In this document: positions 11,235-21,713 of the stretch, one piece after another
How positions within the stretch are numbered: the first letter of the stretch is position 1
How the letters are laid out: each line of letters starts with the position of its first letter
Assembly (NCBI RefSeq): GCF_963576675.1
Contig: NC_088910.1
Location: 28,088,531-28,152,530, forward strand
DNA: 64,000 bases
Reading direction: 5' to 3'
DNA from: Euphorbia lathyris
Taxonomy: Eukaryota > Streptophyta > Magnoliopsida > Malpighiales > Euphorbiaceae
Translations under genes and position numbers: made by a program
The notes under the pieces: model-generated
Database searches by the model: none
What the model was told of the DNA's origin: nothing
The model's input: only the letters and a program-made list of their open reading frames with translations

Positions 11235-11640
11235 ATCTCAAAATGGGCCCAAACAAAAAAAAAGAAAAATCAGTTTTCACTTGGGTTGAAACTAAGAGAA
11301 ACTGGAACAAGAAGAACAAGAACCATTCTTATAGAACTAAACTAACTTAGTTCAGTATCATTTGATTCTTGAAAAGGAAAAAAGAATAGAAAAATAGAAA
11401 TAGAAAGAGGAGGAGTGGCAGGAGGGATGAATAAGACACTTCAGTTGATTATTAATGAGTTAATGCAAGAAACTACAAAAATGTGTGATATAGACAAGTA
11501 AGAGAGGAGAGTAGTAGTAGTATATATGTATATATGTATATGTAAGTAGATGATTGAAAAAAGGTGATGATTGTACTTGGTCTGAGAAGAGCGGCTTATG
11601 AGAAGAAAAAAGAAAACTTTTAAGATTGTTTTAGGTTGAG
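11235..11640 (-). promoter_or_regulatory. 5' flank of the trihelix-pseudokinase gene
   Basis: The sequence upstream of the ATG is rich in CT/GA on the transcribed strand and has a TATATA-containing tract at 11519-11541, about 290 bp from the ATG. That tract is a plausible TATA box. Further out (11670-11760) is an (AAAG)n-rich stretch. The assignment is positional; no transcript data support it. Confidence 0.35.
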
Positions 11641-12058
11641 GTATTTAATTTTTTTTTATGGGGACAGAGAAATCAAAAAGAAAGAAAGAAAGAATCCCCG
11701 CGAGGAGTGAGGGAGGGAGTGTGAGATGTGAAAGAAAGAAAGAAAGAAAAGAAAAGAAGCAGAAGCAAAAAAAGTCAGATGTGGACATATCGAATCAATG
11801 CCTCTCTGCCTTGGTGCCTCTTGTCTCTTATGCCTTCTTTTGTTTCTTCTATTTGCTTCTCCCTCTCTCTCTCTCTCCATTTTTACCTTTTTTTACTTTT
11901 CTTAATCACAGTAAATATTGCATTTTTAACTTTTATTTCTTAATATTGTTTTACATCATAGATTAATTAATATATTGAATTGTGGATTAACAACAAAATT
12001 AGATGTAAATATCTAATTTGCTAATTGAATTACTCATTGTATTATTCATTTTATTTGC
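11641..12058. other. intergenic, low-complexity purine and pyrimidine tracts
   Basis: (AAAG)n at 11676-11760 is followed by a CT-rich run near 11860. Overlapping open frames here on both strands are by-products of this base bias. I see no gene. Confidence 0.5.
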
Positions 12059-12945
12059 TTTTTTTTTATCCGTACAAAAGTAGCTGCAATAAGACTTTTA
12101 TCGTTTAAAGTAATTCCGAATATTCAGATCCGAATCATTTCTTTGACTGCAACCACGTAGATGTGGTGATCTACAAACAAGATCAACCATTTCCACTTTT
12201 ACTGAATCTGAAAAATGTATAAATGAATAAAATTATAGATAACACATGGAGTTGAGCCAAACAAAAGAGATTCAATAAAATATATAAATTTCAACTAAAA
12301 AAACACTAGTCAACCTATGTGGTTCATCTCCAACGCTCCAAATCTCTCTCTGTTCCTTGGTATATTCGCCAAGACTAGCTTCAATGAGTGCAAACTCTTC
12401 ATATTAAAACTTTCGTGGTCTCTCATGTCTATCAGGAAGGAAATCAAGTAGTAGACTCGCTAGCTAATTTCAGAAGAACTTCATCTGGATATGAGTGGTG
12501 GAGGCACCTCCTACCTTTTGTACTCCTTTTTTTTGTTTTGTAATTTGAGTGGTCGTTCTGTGTACGGATTCACTTGTTTTTTGGTTTTTCTTTTGTTTTC
12601 CTCTTGTAATGCTCTTTTTTGGTTTCTGATTTAATAATATTGGCTTGAGGTAAGGTTTTTTCGGGGTGCCAACATAGTTGGGATGTCCTTCTTCCTTTCC
12701 CCGATTCCGCCTTTACTCAAAAAAACTAAAAAAACACTATGGGTGGGAGGAGAAAGAAGGAAGACAAGCTTGGTTATTCCTCCTCAAAAAATCCGCAAAA
12801 GTGGGAAATTTAAGGTTTAGTAGAGAAGAAGAGTTCCAGAAACCAAAGAATGAAGGAGATGGAGCCAGGGAGAGATGGAGATTTCCTGAAGAATGAGGTG
12901 GCGAGAGAGATATGGTAGGTTTTCTTTTCCTGTTCATTTGTATGT
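12059..12945 (-). mobile_element. unclassified poly(A)-tailed retroposon, copy 2 (interrupted)
   Basis: The minus-strand copy ends in a short poly(A) (T run at 12059-12070). It shares an ATG-initiated stretch with the copy at 17257-17951: ATGGTTGATCTTGTTTGTAG, then CACATCTACGTGGTTGC. It also shares pyrimidine-rich upstream sequence (GTCTTCCTTC, CTCCTCCCACC). Its frame stops after 28 codons. A LINE tail with its own target duplication (12309-12723) splits it. The outer limits are approximate. Confidence 0.45.
12309..12723 (+). mobile_element. 5'-truncated L1-type LINE tail with 16-bp TSD
   Basis: Flanked by a perfect 16-bp duplication AACTAAAAAAACACTA (12293-12308 and 12724-12739). Near 12415-12525 the plus strand reads VVSHVYQEGNQVVDSLANF, the end of a plant LINE RNase H domain. 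A T-rich 3' UTR follows, with the GGTGCCAACATAGTTGGGAT block seen in plant LINE tails. It is strongly 5'-truncated and not functional. Confidence 0.82.
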
Positions 12946-13239
12946 TGTTAGAAATTGAATTCGTTGTCGATTATAGGAAAATTTTAGGGTACTCCTGGAG
13001 TAATACTTCCTACCAATCAATCCATGACACGTGTATATATATTTCTCTTTCCACCAATCATGCCCATGTAGTGGGATTCAAAAACGATTTTGATTTCCTG
13101 ACTTATTATAGATGTTAACTAAACTTATATTACGTTAAAAACTAAAATCAATGAGAATAAGTTTACCTAGCAATTAAATGAGCAGCATCATTCGCAAATC
13201 GAAACACATAAAACACTAAGAACTTTTTATTAGGCAAAA

Positions 13240-13545
13240 AAAATATCTCTATTACAGTCTTGAATTACCGCTCCACACTCAGTTAAATCCTCCGATCCGC
13301 AATTTATTGCATCAACTACCAGTTTTGTATCCGACTCAAATTCGACTCTCCTGTTTTGCTCGAAGCCACAACATACTTGATCTAATCACGAGGGCTTCGA
13401 TCATTTGAGGTCTAAAATTGCCTATGAGAAATCTGTTCCTGTACCATTTAAACTGGCCAAAATCATCACGAACAACTGCTCCTTCCCCACCCGCCTCGGG
13501 ATCCGAGAACTTCACACCGTCTGTATTGCATTTGACGAACCCCTC
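13240..13545 (-). pseudogene. LINE-type RNase H fragment, frameshifted
   Basis: Minus-strand translation gives KCNTDGVKFSDPEAGGEGA, then MIEALVIRSSMLWLRAKQES. A stop and frameshift follow, then VEFESDTKLVVDAINC. These are the NTDG, E-A-L and ESD blocks that carry the catalytic acids of RNase H in plant L1 LINEs. No reverse transcriptase or LINE termini accompany it. Confidence 0.7.
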
Positions 13546-13671
13546 TCTTGACTCAAATTAAACACAGAATAGAAAAGCAAGAAATTTATATGGTTGAATT
13601 AAATACCTAAACAATCTCTACTTATCTATAATTTTATTGAAGATAAAACTTTTTTCCATCTTGAAGTGAAA

Positions 13672-14540
13672 ATGTTGGAGCTTCATAAAACTATGCATTC
13701 TCTCTAGCCGTATTTTGTCCCTTTTAACGAGAATGATGATAGAGTTACATAATTGAAATGTTTATTGCATAGGAATATCGTATATAAGGTTTGATGAAAA
13801 TCCTAATTTTATTGTATATATATTCTCCTGTACATTGTTAATAAGATAAGTTGTTGCATATTTTTAAGGTACCAGAGCCTTAATCCTAAGCCTAGTGTAT
13901 TGTCAGCCATGTCTAACACTTCCGCCGCATTTGCAACTTCAGGCACTACTGGTGCCAGTGCTTCTATTGTCGTTACTGGTGCTCCTTCAACCTATGATGC
14001 ATGGAACAAGTTGGTTCCTGCATATTGGTCTATGTGTTGGTCTCAAAGCTGAAATTTACGTGCTCAATTCAAAAATTTGTGTCGAGGTAATGACCTTGTT
14101 TCCACCTATATATATTCTTAAAGCCAATGGAATCTTTGATCAACTTACATCCCTTCAACATATTACTAGCGAATAAGATCTTGTTGGTGTCATTATCATG
14201 GGTCCAGGACCCTAATATAGACAAATTTTTAGGGCAATTGAAGAACGACTTGAAGAAAGAAAATTAGAGAGAGACTACATTATTGATCTAATACCACCAA
14301 CGACCATGTACATTGTGAATCTAACTATCGTTGATGGGGTAGTGGACATCAAGTCAATCATGGTGGTGGTTTTCAAAATCAAACATCTAGTCCCTCAATG
14401 ACCATTGACCATCAACTATTCTGGTTCTTTGTTTTCACCTACTATGTGTGAATAATTTATTGACTTACCACAGTTGCAAGGGTCTTGAGCATGTTTCACG
14501 TACAATAATTCTATTCAGCCTACCTCTTAAAGCATCTGAT
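13672..14540 (+). mobile_element. Ty1/copia remnant: LTR edge, PBS and broken gag
   Basis: GGTACCAGAGCC at 13868-13879 resembles the TGGTATCAGAGC primer-binding site for initiator tRNA-Met. An LTR-like stretch starting TGTTGGAGCTTC at 13672 precedes it. An ATG at 13909 opens a Ser/Thr/Ala-rich gag start (MSNTSAAFATSG). After a frameshift come LRAQFKNLCRGNDLVSTY and LKANGIFDQLTSLQHITSE, the copia gag (UBN2-like) pattern. A degraded zinc-knuckle stretch (CKGLEHVSRT) lies near 14480-14510. There are several stops and no pol. Confidence 0.6.
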
Positions 14541-15109
14541 GGTGGTAACACCTAAGTGATGCCATCTAGATATAAGTTGGACTTAAAAGTAATATTCTAT
14601 TAGATTCTTTGTTACTTCAAACTAGAAGAGTAAAAAACAAAACAAGAAATAAACAAAAAGGACTTGACAAGAATTTAGCCGTTATAAAGTAACTTTTCCC
14701 TTATACTTTATGATACGCCTAACTTTTCTCCTATACTTTATGCTACGCCCAAGTCTCCTAGTGATGGTAGCGTAGGCCACTCTTATTGTATGATGGTAGT
14801 GATGACCACTCTTTTATATGTGAGTGTTTATTCCAAAATATAAAGGTTGTTACTCTTTTTGATAACAAACTAAATTAAATGACAAACTACCTAATGGTTG
14901 AGAACAACCAAGTCCCTCTTAGTAATAATAAAATAACATCTATTATGGATGCTCTTATATCTCCTTTTAAGCATTGCCGCTCCTTAACCATAGGTCATTC
15001 ATTCGGGTGCAGTTCATCATCTGACTTCGAAGTTAAGAAATCTCAATATTCATTCTAAATGTACCAGGCCCTATGAAGTACAAGTTGGTAAAAGCTCTAA
15101 ACTTTCTAT
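14541..15109. other. intergenic, no recognised gene
   Basis: Two near-repeats of CTTTTCYCYTATACTTTATGMTACGCC at 14690-14750 and alternating GATGGTAG words are the only structure seen. It may be decayed retrotransposon sequence. Confidence 0.35.
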
Positions 15110-15654
15110 CTATGAAGCGCAGACTCTTCCCAGGATCGCCGTGGCGGTGTCAGACTTGCCGGATTCGAGGACACGGCAGGACTCGGAGAAGACTTTACAG
15201 TGACACGGCGAGGACTCCACAGTGACACGGCGGGACACGACTAATAGTGAAAAAATGTAAAAGTTGTTAAAGCATATGGTTGAATTACAAAATTTGAAAA
15301 AGAAAACCTAAAATACATTTCTCACCTCCTGTTATGGCGATACTATAGGGCTTCTTTCTTCTCCTGCAATTTTTTTTTGTCAAAAAACTTAAAATACTTT
15401 AGTTTGATTTTTAATTTTATTTGAAGTATTAGATGCTGTTTTTTATGAATTAATGAGTTATCTTATTATGAATGTGTTTTTATGGTTTATAAGTAATTTG
15501 TGATTTATCAAGTTTTTTTATATATTTTTATATGTAATATATACAAAAAATTTCGTGTCCCGCCGCACCCATGCTTATATTTTTTAAAATTGTTGTTTGC
15601 CGCACCCACATCCGCACATGCACCCATGTCCGCACCTGAATCGGTGCTTCATAG
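15110..15654. mobile_element. non-autonomous hAT-like element (CTATGAAGC termini)
   Basis: The inverted ends are CTATGAAGCGCAGAC on the left and the complement of CGGTGCTTCATAG on the right. The 8-bp flanks CTTTCTAT and CTCTCTAA agree at 6 of 8 positions. The subterminal regions are GC-rich (ACACGGCG, CCGCACCC) around an AT-rich core. It is the same family as 41131-41738, whose duplication is perfect. Confidence 0.65.
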
Positions 15655-16195
15655 CTCTCTAATGGAATGAACCTCAATGTACCTGTTTGCCAATTTTTAA
15701 ACCACATAATCTATTTTTGAAAATGACACAAACCATAAGATTTATTTTTGTACTTTCCCTTTATTATTATACTTTTTTTCTCTTTAATTATTTTATTTAT
15801 TTTCTTCTCTGACTTTCCCAACATTAATATTATTGTTATTAATAGAAATCAAAACCCTAATCTAGAAAAAACAAATACAAACCTTCACCCCATGAGCTAA
15901 TCGGCTACATCGAATGGAGGGGGGTTAGGGCGAAGGTCGAAGGTCGAAGGTGGAGTTGGGTCAAGGAAGATGCGAGCAGAAGAAAACGTTGAGGAGAGAA
16001 GGGACTAGAAGAAGACGTTGTTCATGACTTAGGACTTAGGTCGAAGAAAATCGCAAAGGAGAGAACAGAGAAGTAAATCGCAGAGGAGAGAGAAGAGAGA
16101 GAGAGAAGAGAGAGACGCACACGTTTAGGTTTAGGTTTTAATTTAATTTAATTTTCTTTTTCTTTTTAATATATAATTTTGGTTTTTCCTATTTT
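15655..16195. other. intergenic, purine-rich stretch
   Basis: It contains GGAGAGAGAAGAGAGAGAGA-type sequence near 16080-16110 and repeated GGTTTAGGTTT. No gene is visible. The right part may belong to the CACTA element that ends at 16368. Confidence 0.35.
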
Positions 16196-16199
16196 GCCA

Positions 16200-16368
16200 C
16201 TAAGGCTTGGTCGCTGGATGAAATTTCCAGTAGTTGCAATGGCCGGAAATTTTGCCACCTTATGCAGCGACCAGGAAAAACTATGGGCGACGAAATTAGT
16301 CGGTAAATAGCGACCAAAATCTATACGGTTGCTAAAAACAGTAGCTAACTAGCTATTTTCTTGTAGTG
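16200..16368 (-). mobile_element. one terminus of a CACTA-type transposon
   Basis: Read on the minus strand from 16368, it starts CACTACAAGAAAATAGC, the standard end of plant CACTA (En/Spm) elements. Subterminal repeats of the GCGACC/GGTCGCT kind follow at 16208, 16267, 16310 and nearby. No second CACTA terminus or transposase was found in the window, so this is an orphan end or its partner has decayed. Confidence 0.72.
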
Positions 16369-16622
16369 ACTCTTTTTTATTGATCTAACCATTTGACCTA
16401 AAATTCTAAGAATTAATGTGTTGGAAGATACTCTCTTCCACACATTCACGGGTCTCGAGCTTAAAAAAAACCCAAATCTGGATTTTGACGAAGTCTTCAA
16501 GGTAATTGCTTAATGTACCATCATTTGTGTTTTATTTGATATTTCTATGGTTTGATAATCAATATCATCGATTTCTTACAAAAATGATTTTTCAAAAATA
16601 TTTTTTCCTCACTTGGGTGTTA
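16369..16622. other. intergenic
   Basis: Nothing recognised between the CACTA end and the PIF-type MITE. Confidence 0.4.
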
Positions 16623-16625
16623 TTA

Positions 16626-16959
16626 GGGCATCTCCAACCCTCTCCATATGGGGAGGGTTGGAAATGTGGAATTGGGGAGAGTTGGCAGTCCAACCCTCCC
16701 CACTGTTTTCCCTAATTATAGGGAAGAAATCAATTCTTTCCTACAATTGGGGAAGAATCTATGTTTCCCCATTAATTTGGGGAATAAATAAAATAATAAA
16801 TTAGAGATAAAAAGTAGATAAAGTAGAATAAATTATGGAATATACTTTATAGGGAAGAAAATATATAAATGGGTTGGAGAAGAAATAGGGATTAGAGATA
16901 GAAATATAGAGAATTGGGGATAGGGAAGGCAAAATGAAAATTTTACCTTGGAGATGCTC
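16626..16959. mobile_element. PIF/Harbinger (Tourist-like) MITE with TTA duplication
   Basis: 334 bp with a perfect TTA duplication at 16623-16625 and 16960-16962. The inverted termini are GGGCATCTCCAACCCT and GAGCATCTCCAAGGTA. The interior repeats GGGGAGGGTTGGA and GGGGAAGAA words and has no coding potential. Confidence 0.88.
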
Positions 16960-17256
16960 TTAATCCACTTTTTTATGCTTTCAGATTAAACTTCCGATAA
17001 AAAATCCTCACTTTGAGACTTCTTGGTCTAAAGGATTTTTGTAAATATGAGAAATATTTATTTCAAAGTTATTTAGTATTTTTGAACAATTATTTTATAC
17101 TTTTCATTGTAAAATTTGCTTTAAATAGCAAACATCTTCCTTTTAACCCCCAAAAGTCAAGTAAGCTCCCATTGGTAGAGATTTGGATAAAAATTAGAGA
17201 ATATTTGAAATATGTTTGGTAATTTTTTTTATTTATTTTAAGAGCCCATTAGAGTT

Positions 17257-17951
17257 TTTTTTTTTTTTTGATAAAAATACATACATCATTTTATAGATAC
17301 GAAAACATCAAGTACAACAAGAAAAGTAAGGAATAAAACCTTATATAATTACAGGCTATGCCTATTACAAAATCCATAAAGGTAAAAAAACGGCTACAAC
17401 GAGCAAAATAAACCATCAAAGGTACAGATAAAACAAACAATAGATGAAATATATACTTCTTCAAATACCAAATTTGCAGAAAAACATCTGTAATCTCATC
17501 TTCAGCATTTAAACTCTTCTGAATCTTCGGATCCAAATCCCTTCTTTTGCAATCACGTAGATGTAGTGATCTACGTATAAGATCTACCATTTCTGCTCTT
17601 GCTAAAACAGAAAAAAGTTACCAATGAAAAGATAACAAACAACATATGCAATTCAAGCGGAATAAGAGATTTGGTGAAATATATTGCAATTCAACTATAA
17701 TTTATTGAACAAAAAGAAGAAAAATAAAACAACAGGATGGTGCAAGGAGGAAAAAGGAAGACAATCTTCCTTCTTCCCCCTCAAATAGAAGACTACAACT
17801 TGAAAAAGAAGAAAAATTCAATCAATTGAAATATTAATGGATGAAATTGGTGAAGAATTGATGAAAATTGAAGAGAGGAGGAAGGAGCAGTTAGAAATTT
17901 TTTTTGGAGAGGGAGAGAAGAGAACGGTTTTTGTTTAGGATTATATTTTTT
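17257..17951 (-). mobile_element. unclassified poly(A)-tailed retroposon, copy 1
   Basis: The minus-strand unit ends in a 15-base poly(A) (T run 17255-17269). It is bounded by a 10-bp repeat CATTAGAGTT (17247-17256 and 17952-17961), consistent with target-primed insertion. From its 5' end it has a pyrimidine-rich leader, then a 99-codon frame at 17590-17291 (MVDLIRRSLHLRDCKRRDLD, then a Phe/Leu-rich tail). The copy at 12059-12945 shares leader and frame start. I do not recognise the protein. The unit could be a retrocopy of a host transcript or a non-LTR element. Confidence 0.5.
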
Positions 17952-18349
17952 CATTAGAGTTAAAGTGGTTTTTAAATATTGAATTTATTATTTTGATCTA
18001 ACAAATTCCAGGATGTTCTATATGATAGAAATACCCCTTGTGGAATTTTCTTGATAGAATTAGACTATCTTAGTATTTTCATTAAAATGATGAATAATAT
18101 ATATAAAATTTTAGGATGTTCGACATGATATAAATACCCTTTGGGTAATTTTCTTGAAGAAATTAGAACTTTTTTTGGTATTTTTCTTATTTTAAATAGG
18201 TTTTTAACTACTTAATGTTTTTAATTTTTTTTTTTTTTTATAGATGGAAGGCTTAGAAGCCCAGAAAAAGGAAAAAATAAAACAGAGAGAAAGATAACAG
18301 CAAGAACAAGTAAGAGTATGAGAATTAAATCAATGAGGGTTCAGATTGA

Positions 18350-19345
18350 ACCGTAACCATCCTTGAGACGATCCGACCGCGCCGGTCTTCAGAGAGAATG
18401 TGCTGGAGGTCTGCAGGAGACGCATCACACACGTGATGACCCAAGGCTAGAGTGCCTGCGAAATTTGCCAACCAGTCAGCTGCCTGATTTCCTTCCCGAT
18501 AAACATGGTGGAACTATGTCTCCCAAGCTCTGTCCCGTAGTTTTCGACATTCACGAATCAACCACCCGATAGGATTTCGAAAACTCGAGTCTGTCTGTAT
18601 GAACATCAGAGCCGAAGCTGAGTCCATCTCCAAAATGACCCGTCTATGACCGCTATCCCCAAGCAATTTTTAGACTGAAATAAATTCCCCACAATTATGC
18701 AAGCATAGTCGTACATACACCCAAATTCGCTGTGAAACCCCAATCCAATTTCCTTCATTGTCGCGGATCAGTCCCCCCAGTAGAGGCCAATCCCGGGTTA
18801 CCTTTACTAGCCCCGTTAGTATTGATCTTCACCCAATCGACATCCAGAGGGATCCATCTGATCCAACGCTCCATTCTCAGGCTAGTAGGATAGATTGTAG
18901 GCAGATTTGTAGCTTTTAAAACTTCATTGGCATGACCCATAATGAATTCTGAATTGAGATTCCAAGCACTACCATCATTAAAGCATGAAGCATTTCGTTC
19001 CTTCCAGATCCACCAAATTCCCAAACCGAAAATAGTTGGCCACGGGATACCTTGAAGCGTTGCTTTTGTGCTGATATTTTTGTCCAGCCAGTCCGCCCTA
19101 TTAGCTGCAAAAAAAAATCTGTTTAAGCAGTAGCCGACCGAATGAGCTGCTTCCAAATCATTTGAACTCGACTACAGTCCCATAAAGCATGCAGTATATC
19201 CTCGCTCGACCCACAAGCACCACATCTATCATCAGTTGCCATATGCCTTCAGACTCTGTTTTTGTTCACCAAAATAGCATTGTGTCGAGTCAGCCAGATG
19301 AAAACGTAAATTCTCTCTGGTACTTGGAGATGCCAAATCTGAATC
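18350..19345 (-). pseudogene. LINE ORF2 3' end: zinc-binding (zf-RVT) and RNase H regions
   Basis: From 19345 the minus strand reads IWHLQVPERIYVFIWLTRHN, then RCGACGSSEDILHALWDCSR, the plant zf-RVT pattern. Then come LGIWWIWKERNASCFNDG (around 19000) and WVKINTNGASKGNPGLASTG (around 18800), the start of RNase H. RNase H continues in broken frames to about 18350. The catalytic-acid position that is usually NTDG reads NTNG here, and the frame is lost soon after. Stops interrupt every segment. No functional enzyme is possible. Confidence 0.82.
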
Positions 19346-19399
19346 TAGGAGGAAGAAATCTTAGTATTTTCATTAAAATGAAAGAATTAGAATTTTCTT

Positions 19400-19692
19400 G
19401 ACCAAGGGCATCAGGGAAAGTAATCCTCCAATCTGACCCACAAAGTGCACGATCAAGCCGGCAAGCAACTCTAGTCCTCTTAGATAACCCGTGATACCAA
19501 GTGAAACCCGGGCCCTGGAAGCCAAGATCAACAAGGCTCATATCATTAATCCAATTAGTGAACAGGAAACACTTATCCAACGTACGACACGAAACACCCT
19601 GTTTTTCCTCAGGAGATTTGATGCAGTTAAAATCTCCAATCAGAAGCCAGGGGTCACTTGATGCGCCCTCACCTAACTCGAGATGAGGACTC
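19400..19692 (-). pseudogene. LINE ORF2 endonuclease, second half
   Basis: The minus strand reads ASSDPWLLIGDFNCIKSPEE, then FTNWINDMSLVDLGFQGPGF and RVACRLDRALCGSDWRITFP. These are the GDFN and FTW-type blocks of the apurinic endonuclease-like domain of plant L1 LINEs. The N-terminal half lies across the insertion at 21241-21660. Immediately 3' of it (19400 downward) the reverse transcriptase should begin but is deleted. Confidence 0.85.
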
Positions 19693-19693
19693 A

Positions 19694-21240
19694 CTAAGGG
19701 ATAAGTGTACCCCGTCGTTATCAAGTAATAAATTTCTGGTTTAAGTCCAGGTTATCGTCCACAGGATTTATTTCTGCAAGTATCAAGCTACTCGGTCTCG
19801 AATGTTATCTAGGCTTAGGGGGTTTTGAGTTTGGTTTGTTAAATTAATCTACTCCTAGGTTGAATTGTGCTAATCCTAGCTAAATTATCTAATTCTAACT
19901 AAATTATTCTAAGCCTAACTAAGTTACTCTACCCCTAATTGATCTTTCATTAATGAAACTATTCGAAGGAACATGGTATGAACGGTAATAATAAAGATAG
20001 ATTATCAAGTCTATTGAATAAAGACCTAATCTAAGTCACTTGTATTCAAGGCGATTAACCCTACTTACCCTCCTGAGGTTCCTAGCGCGTGATTCCCTAA
20101 GGCCAAAACTAGGTCTAAGGCTCAGTAAATTGGCGCTTAATCAACTAAGAGGTTGTCAATCTCCTAGGCTCTGACTAGGTCAGATTCAGCTCGCAATATG
20201 TGCCTACTAGATTTTGGGGCTTTGGAATGAGTTAAACCAATTGAATAAAGCGTAAGACAAGAATTAGACAATAAACATAGAACAAAACAAGAGCTAAATT
20301 GTTATTAAAGGCGAGATGATTGTCACAAGATACAATAAGACAAGTTCGGCAACTGTATCAAAGAGTACAAACATAGAAAGATGAAAGAAGATACAAAAAT
20401 CCCTTTCAGGGAACCTGTTTACTCTGCAGCCGGCGACTTGATCTTAAGGATGAACCTTAGTAATTCCTCGGTAGAAAGCTTTGAAGGAGCTTCAATGGAG
20501 TTTGAGGAAGATGGAGAAGATGGAGAGAAATTACAAGGGGAAAGCTAAAACAATTTACAAAAACGAAAGATATTGAATTACAATTGAAAACCCCTATTTA
20601 TAGATGCGTCTCGGGCCTCGTTTTGACCTAATTTCGTGTCCTTGTTGGTGTAGGAAGACGTGGGGCCGAACGTGGCTTCGTGGGGGCGGAATTGGTCTTT
20701 TTGACCAATTCCCGCAAGTCTGCTCGCCGAGCAGGCGCCTGGTGGCCTGCTCGACGAGCAGGCACAGTGCCTGGGCAGTGCCTGGGCAGTGCCTGGGCTG
20801 CTCGCTGAGCAGCGCCCGGACTGCGCGTCGATGCTCAATTCGCCCGAAGCATGCTCGATCCGTGCCGAGTGACTTCTATACCCTTTTTCGTCCGAACTTA
20901 CACCTGCACATGCATAAAAACTCCAGAAAACATTAGTCCAAAAGCCAAATTGATCCGTCAATCGCTTATTTTGAGCAAACGCTTCGTTTGGTGCGACTTT
21001 TGACGGACCAATTAGCTTCAAAAGATAACGGAATTCTAATATGCATGCTATTTCGGCCGTATTTGCCTAAATTGATCACAAAACGAGCCTAAATGACGAA
21101 AAGTAAATAGAACGTTTCCAATTTCTAACTAACTCACACAAAAGCATTTAAATGCGAGAATTGCTCGCTTATTAACCAAATAACTCTAAAAATCGTCCTA
21201 AAACCGTACCCAAAGATAGGGGTTTTTGACCCATATTATC
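19694..21240. mobile_element. 1547-bp insertion in the LINE (solo-LTR-like, unclassified)
   Basis: It interrupts the LINE endonuclease and is bounded by a perfect 5-bp repeat ACTCA (19689-19693 and 21241-21245), the usual LTR-retrotransposon duplication size. Read on the minus strand it starts GATAATATGGGTCAAAAACC and ends ...CTTATCCCTTAG, so canonical TG...CA ends are not obvious. It has no long open frame. It contains CTAGG/CTAATTCTAA-type short repeats (19860-19930) and a GC-rich patch with three AGTGCCTGGGC repeats (20765-20800). It is probably a solo LTR or a non-autonomous element. Confidence 0.6.
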
Positions 21241-21660
21241 ACTCAAAGTTTCTTTAAGGGCAAAAGGCTCTCTCAAGACCAATCTCTTGAAGATCATTTG
21301 AGGGCGAATGTATATAAAAGTAATGTCAAAACGTCTCTCAGGGATAGAGTCACTCAAGCAGCTCACAGAAGTATGGAGAAACTCAGAATTACTAGTTTTG
21401 ACTACCAACCTGACTCTCTCAAGGTGCCAGTAAACCCAAATACCTCCAATAAATCCCTCCGCTTCCACAATTTCTACCTTCGAGAAGTTCCACCTGCGGC
21501 CTAAGGCAAGCGCCCTGCTGCCCTATAGTCTAGGTTCAAGGATTGTAATGATATCCGGATCATGAACAGAAAGAAGATGCTTCACAGCGCGGAAGAAGGT
21601 GGTGCCCCCTACACCAAAACAGTTCCAGGAAATGACTTTCATGAATTCAATATATAAAAG
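21241..21660 (-). pseudogene. LINE ORF2 endonuclease, N-terminal half
   Basis: The ORF2 start is MKVISWNCFGVGGTTFFRAV at 21648 and below, followed by HDPDIITILEPRL. After a frame break it continues MEAEGFIGGIWVYWHLERVR and LVVKTSNSEFLHTSVSCLSD. WNCxG and the ILEPR region correspond to the catalytic N-terminus of LINE endonucleases. Several stops are present. The sequence is continuous with 19692 and below once the insertion is removed. Confidence 0.82.
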
Positions 21661-21713
21661 AGGAGACAAACGCAAAAACTGCCCATCAAAAACAAAAACG
21701 GAAACAACAAGGC

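Noticed and set aside
11656..11966. Arg/Lys-rich and Phe/Leu-rich frames on opposite strands
   Set aside because: Artefacts of (AAAG)n and CT-rich tracts.
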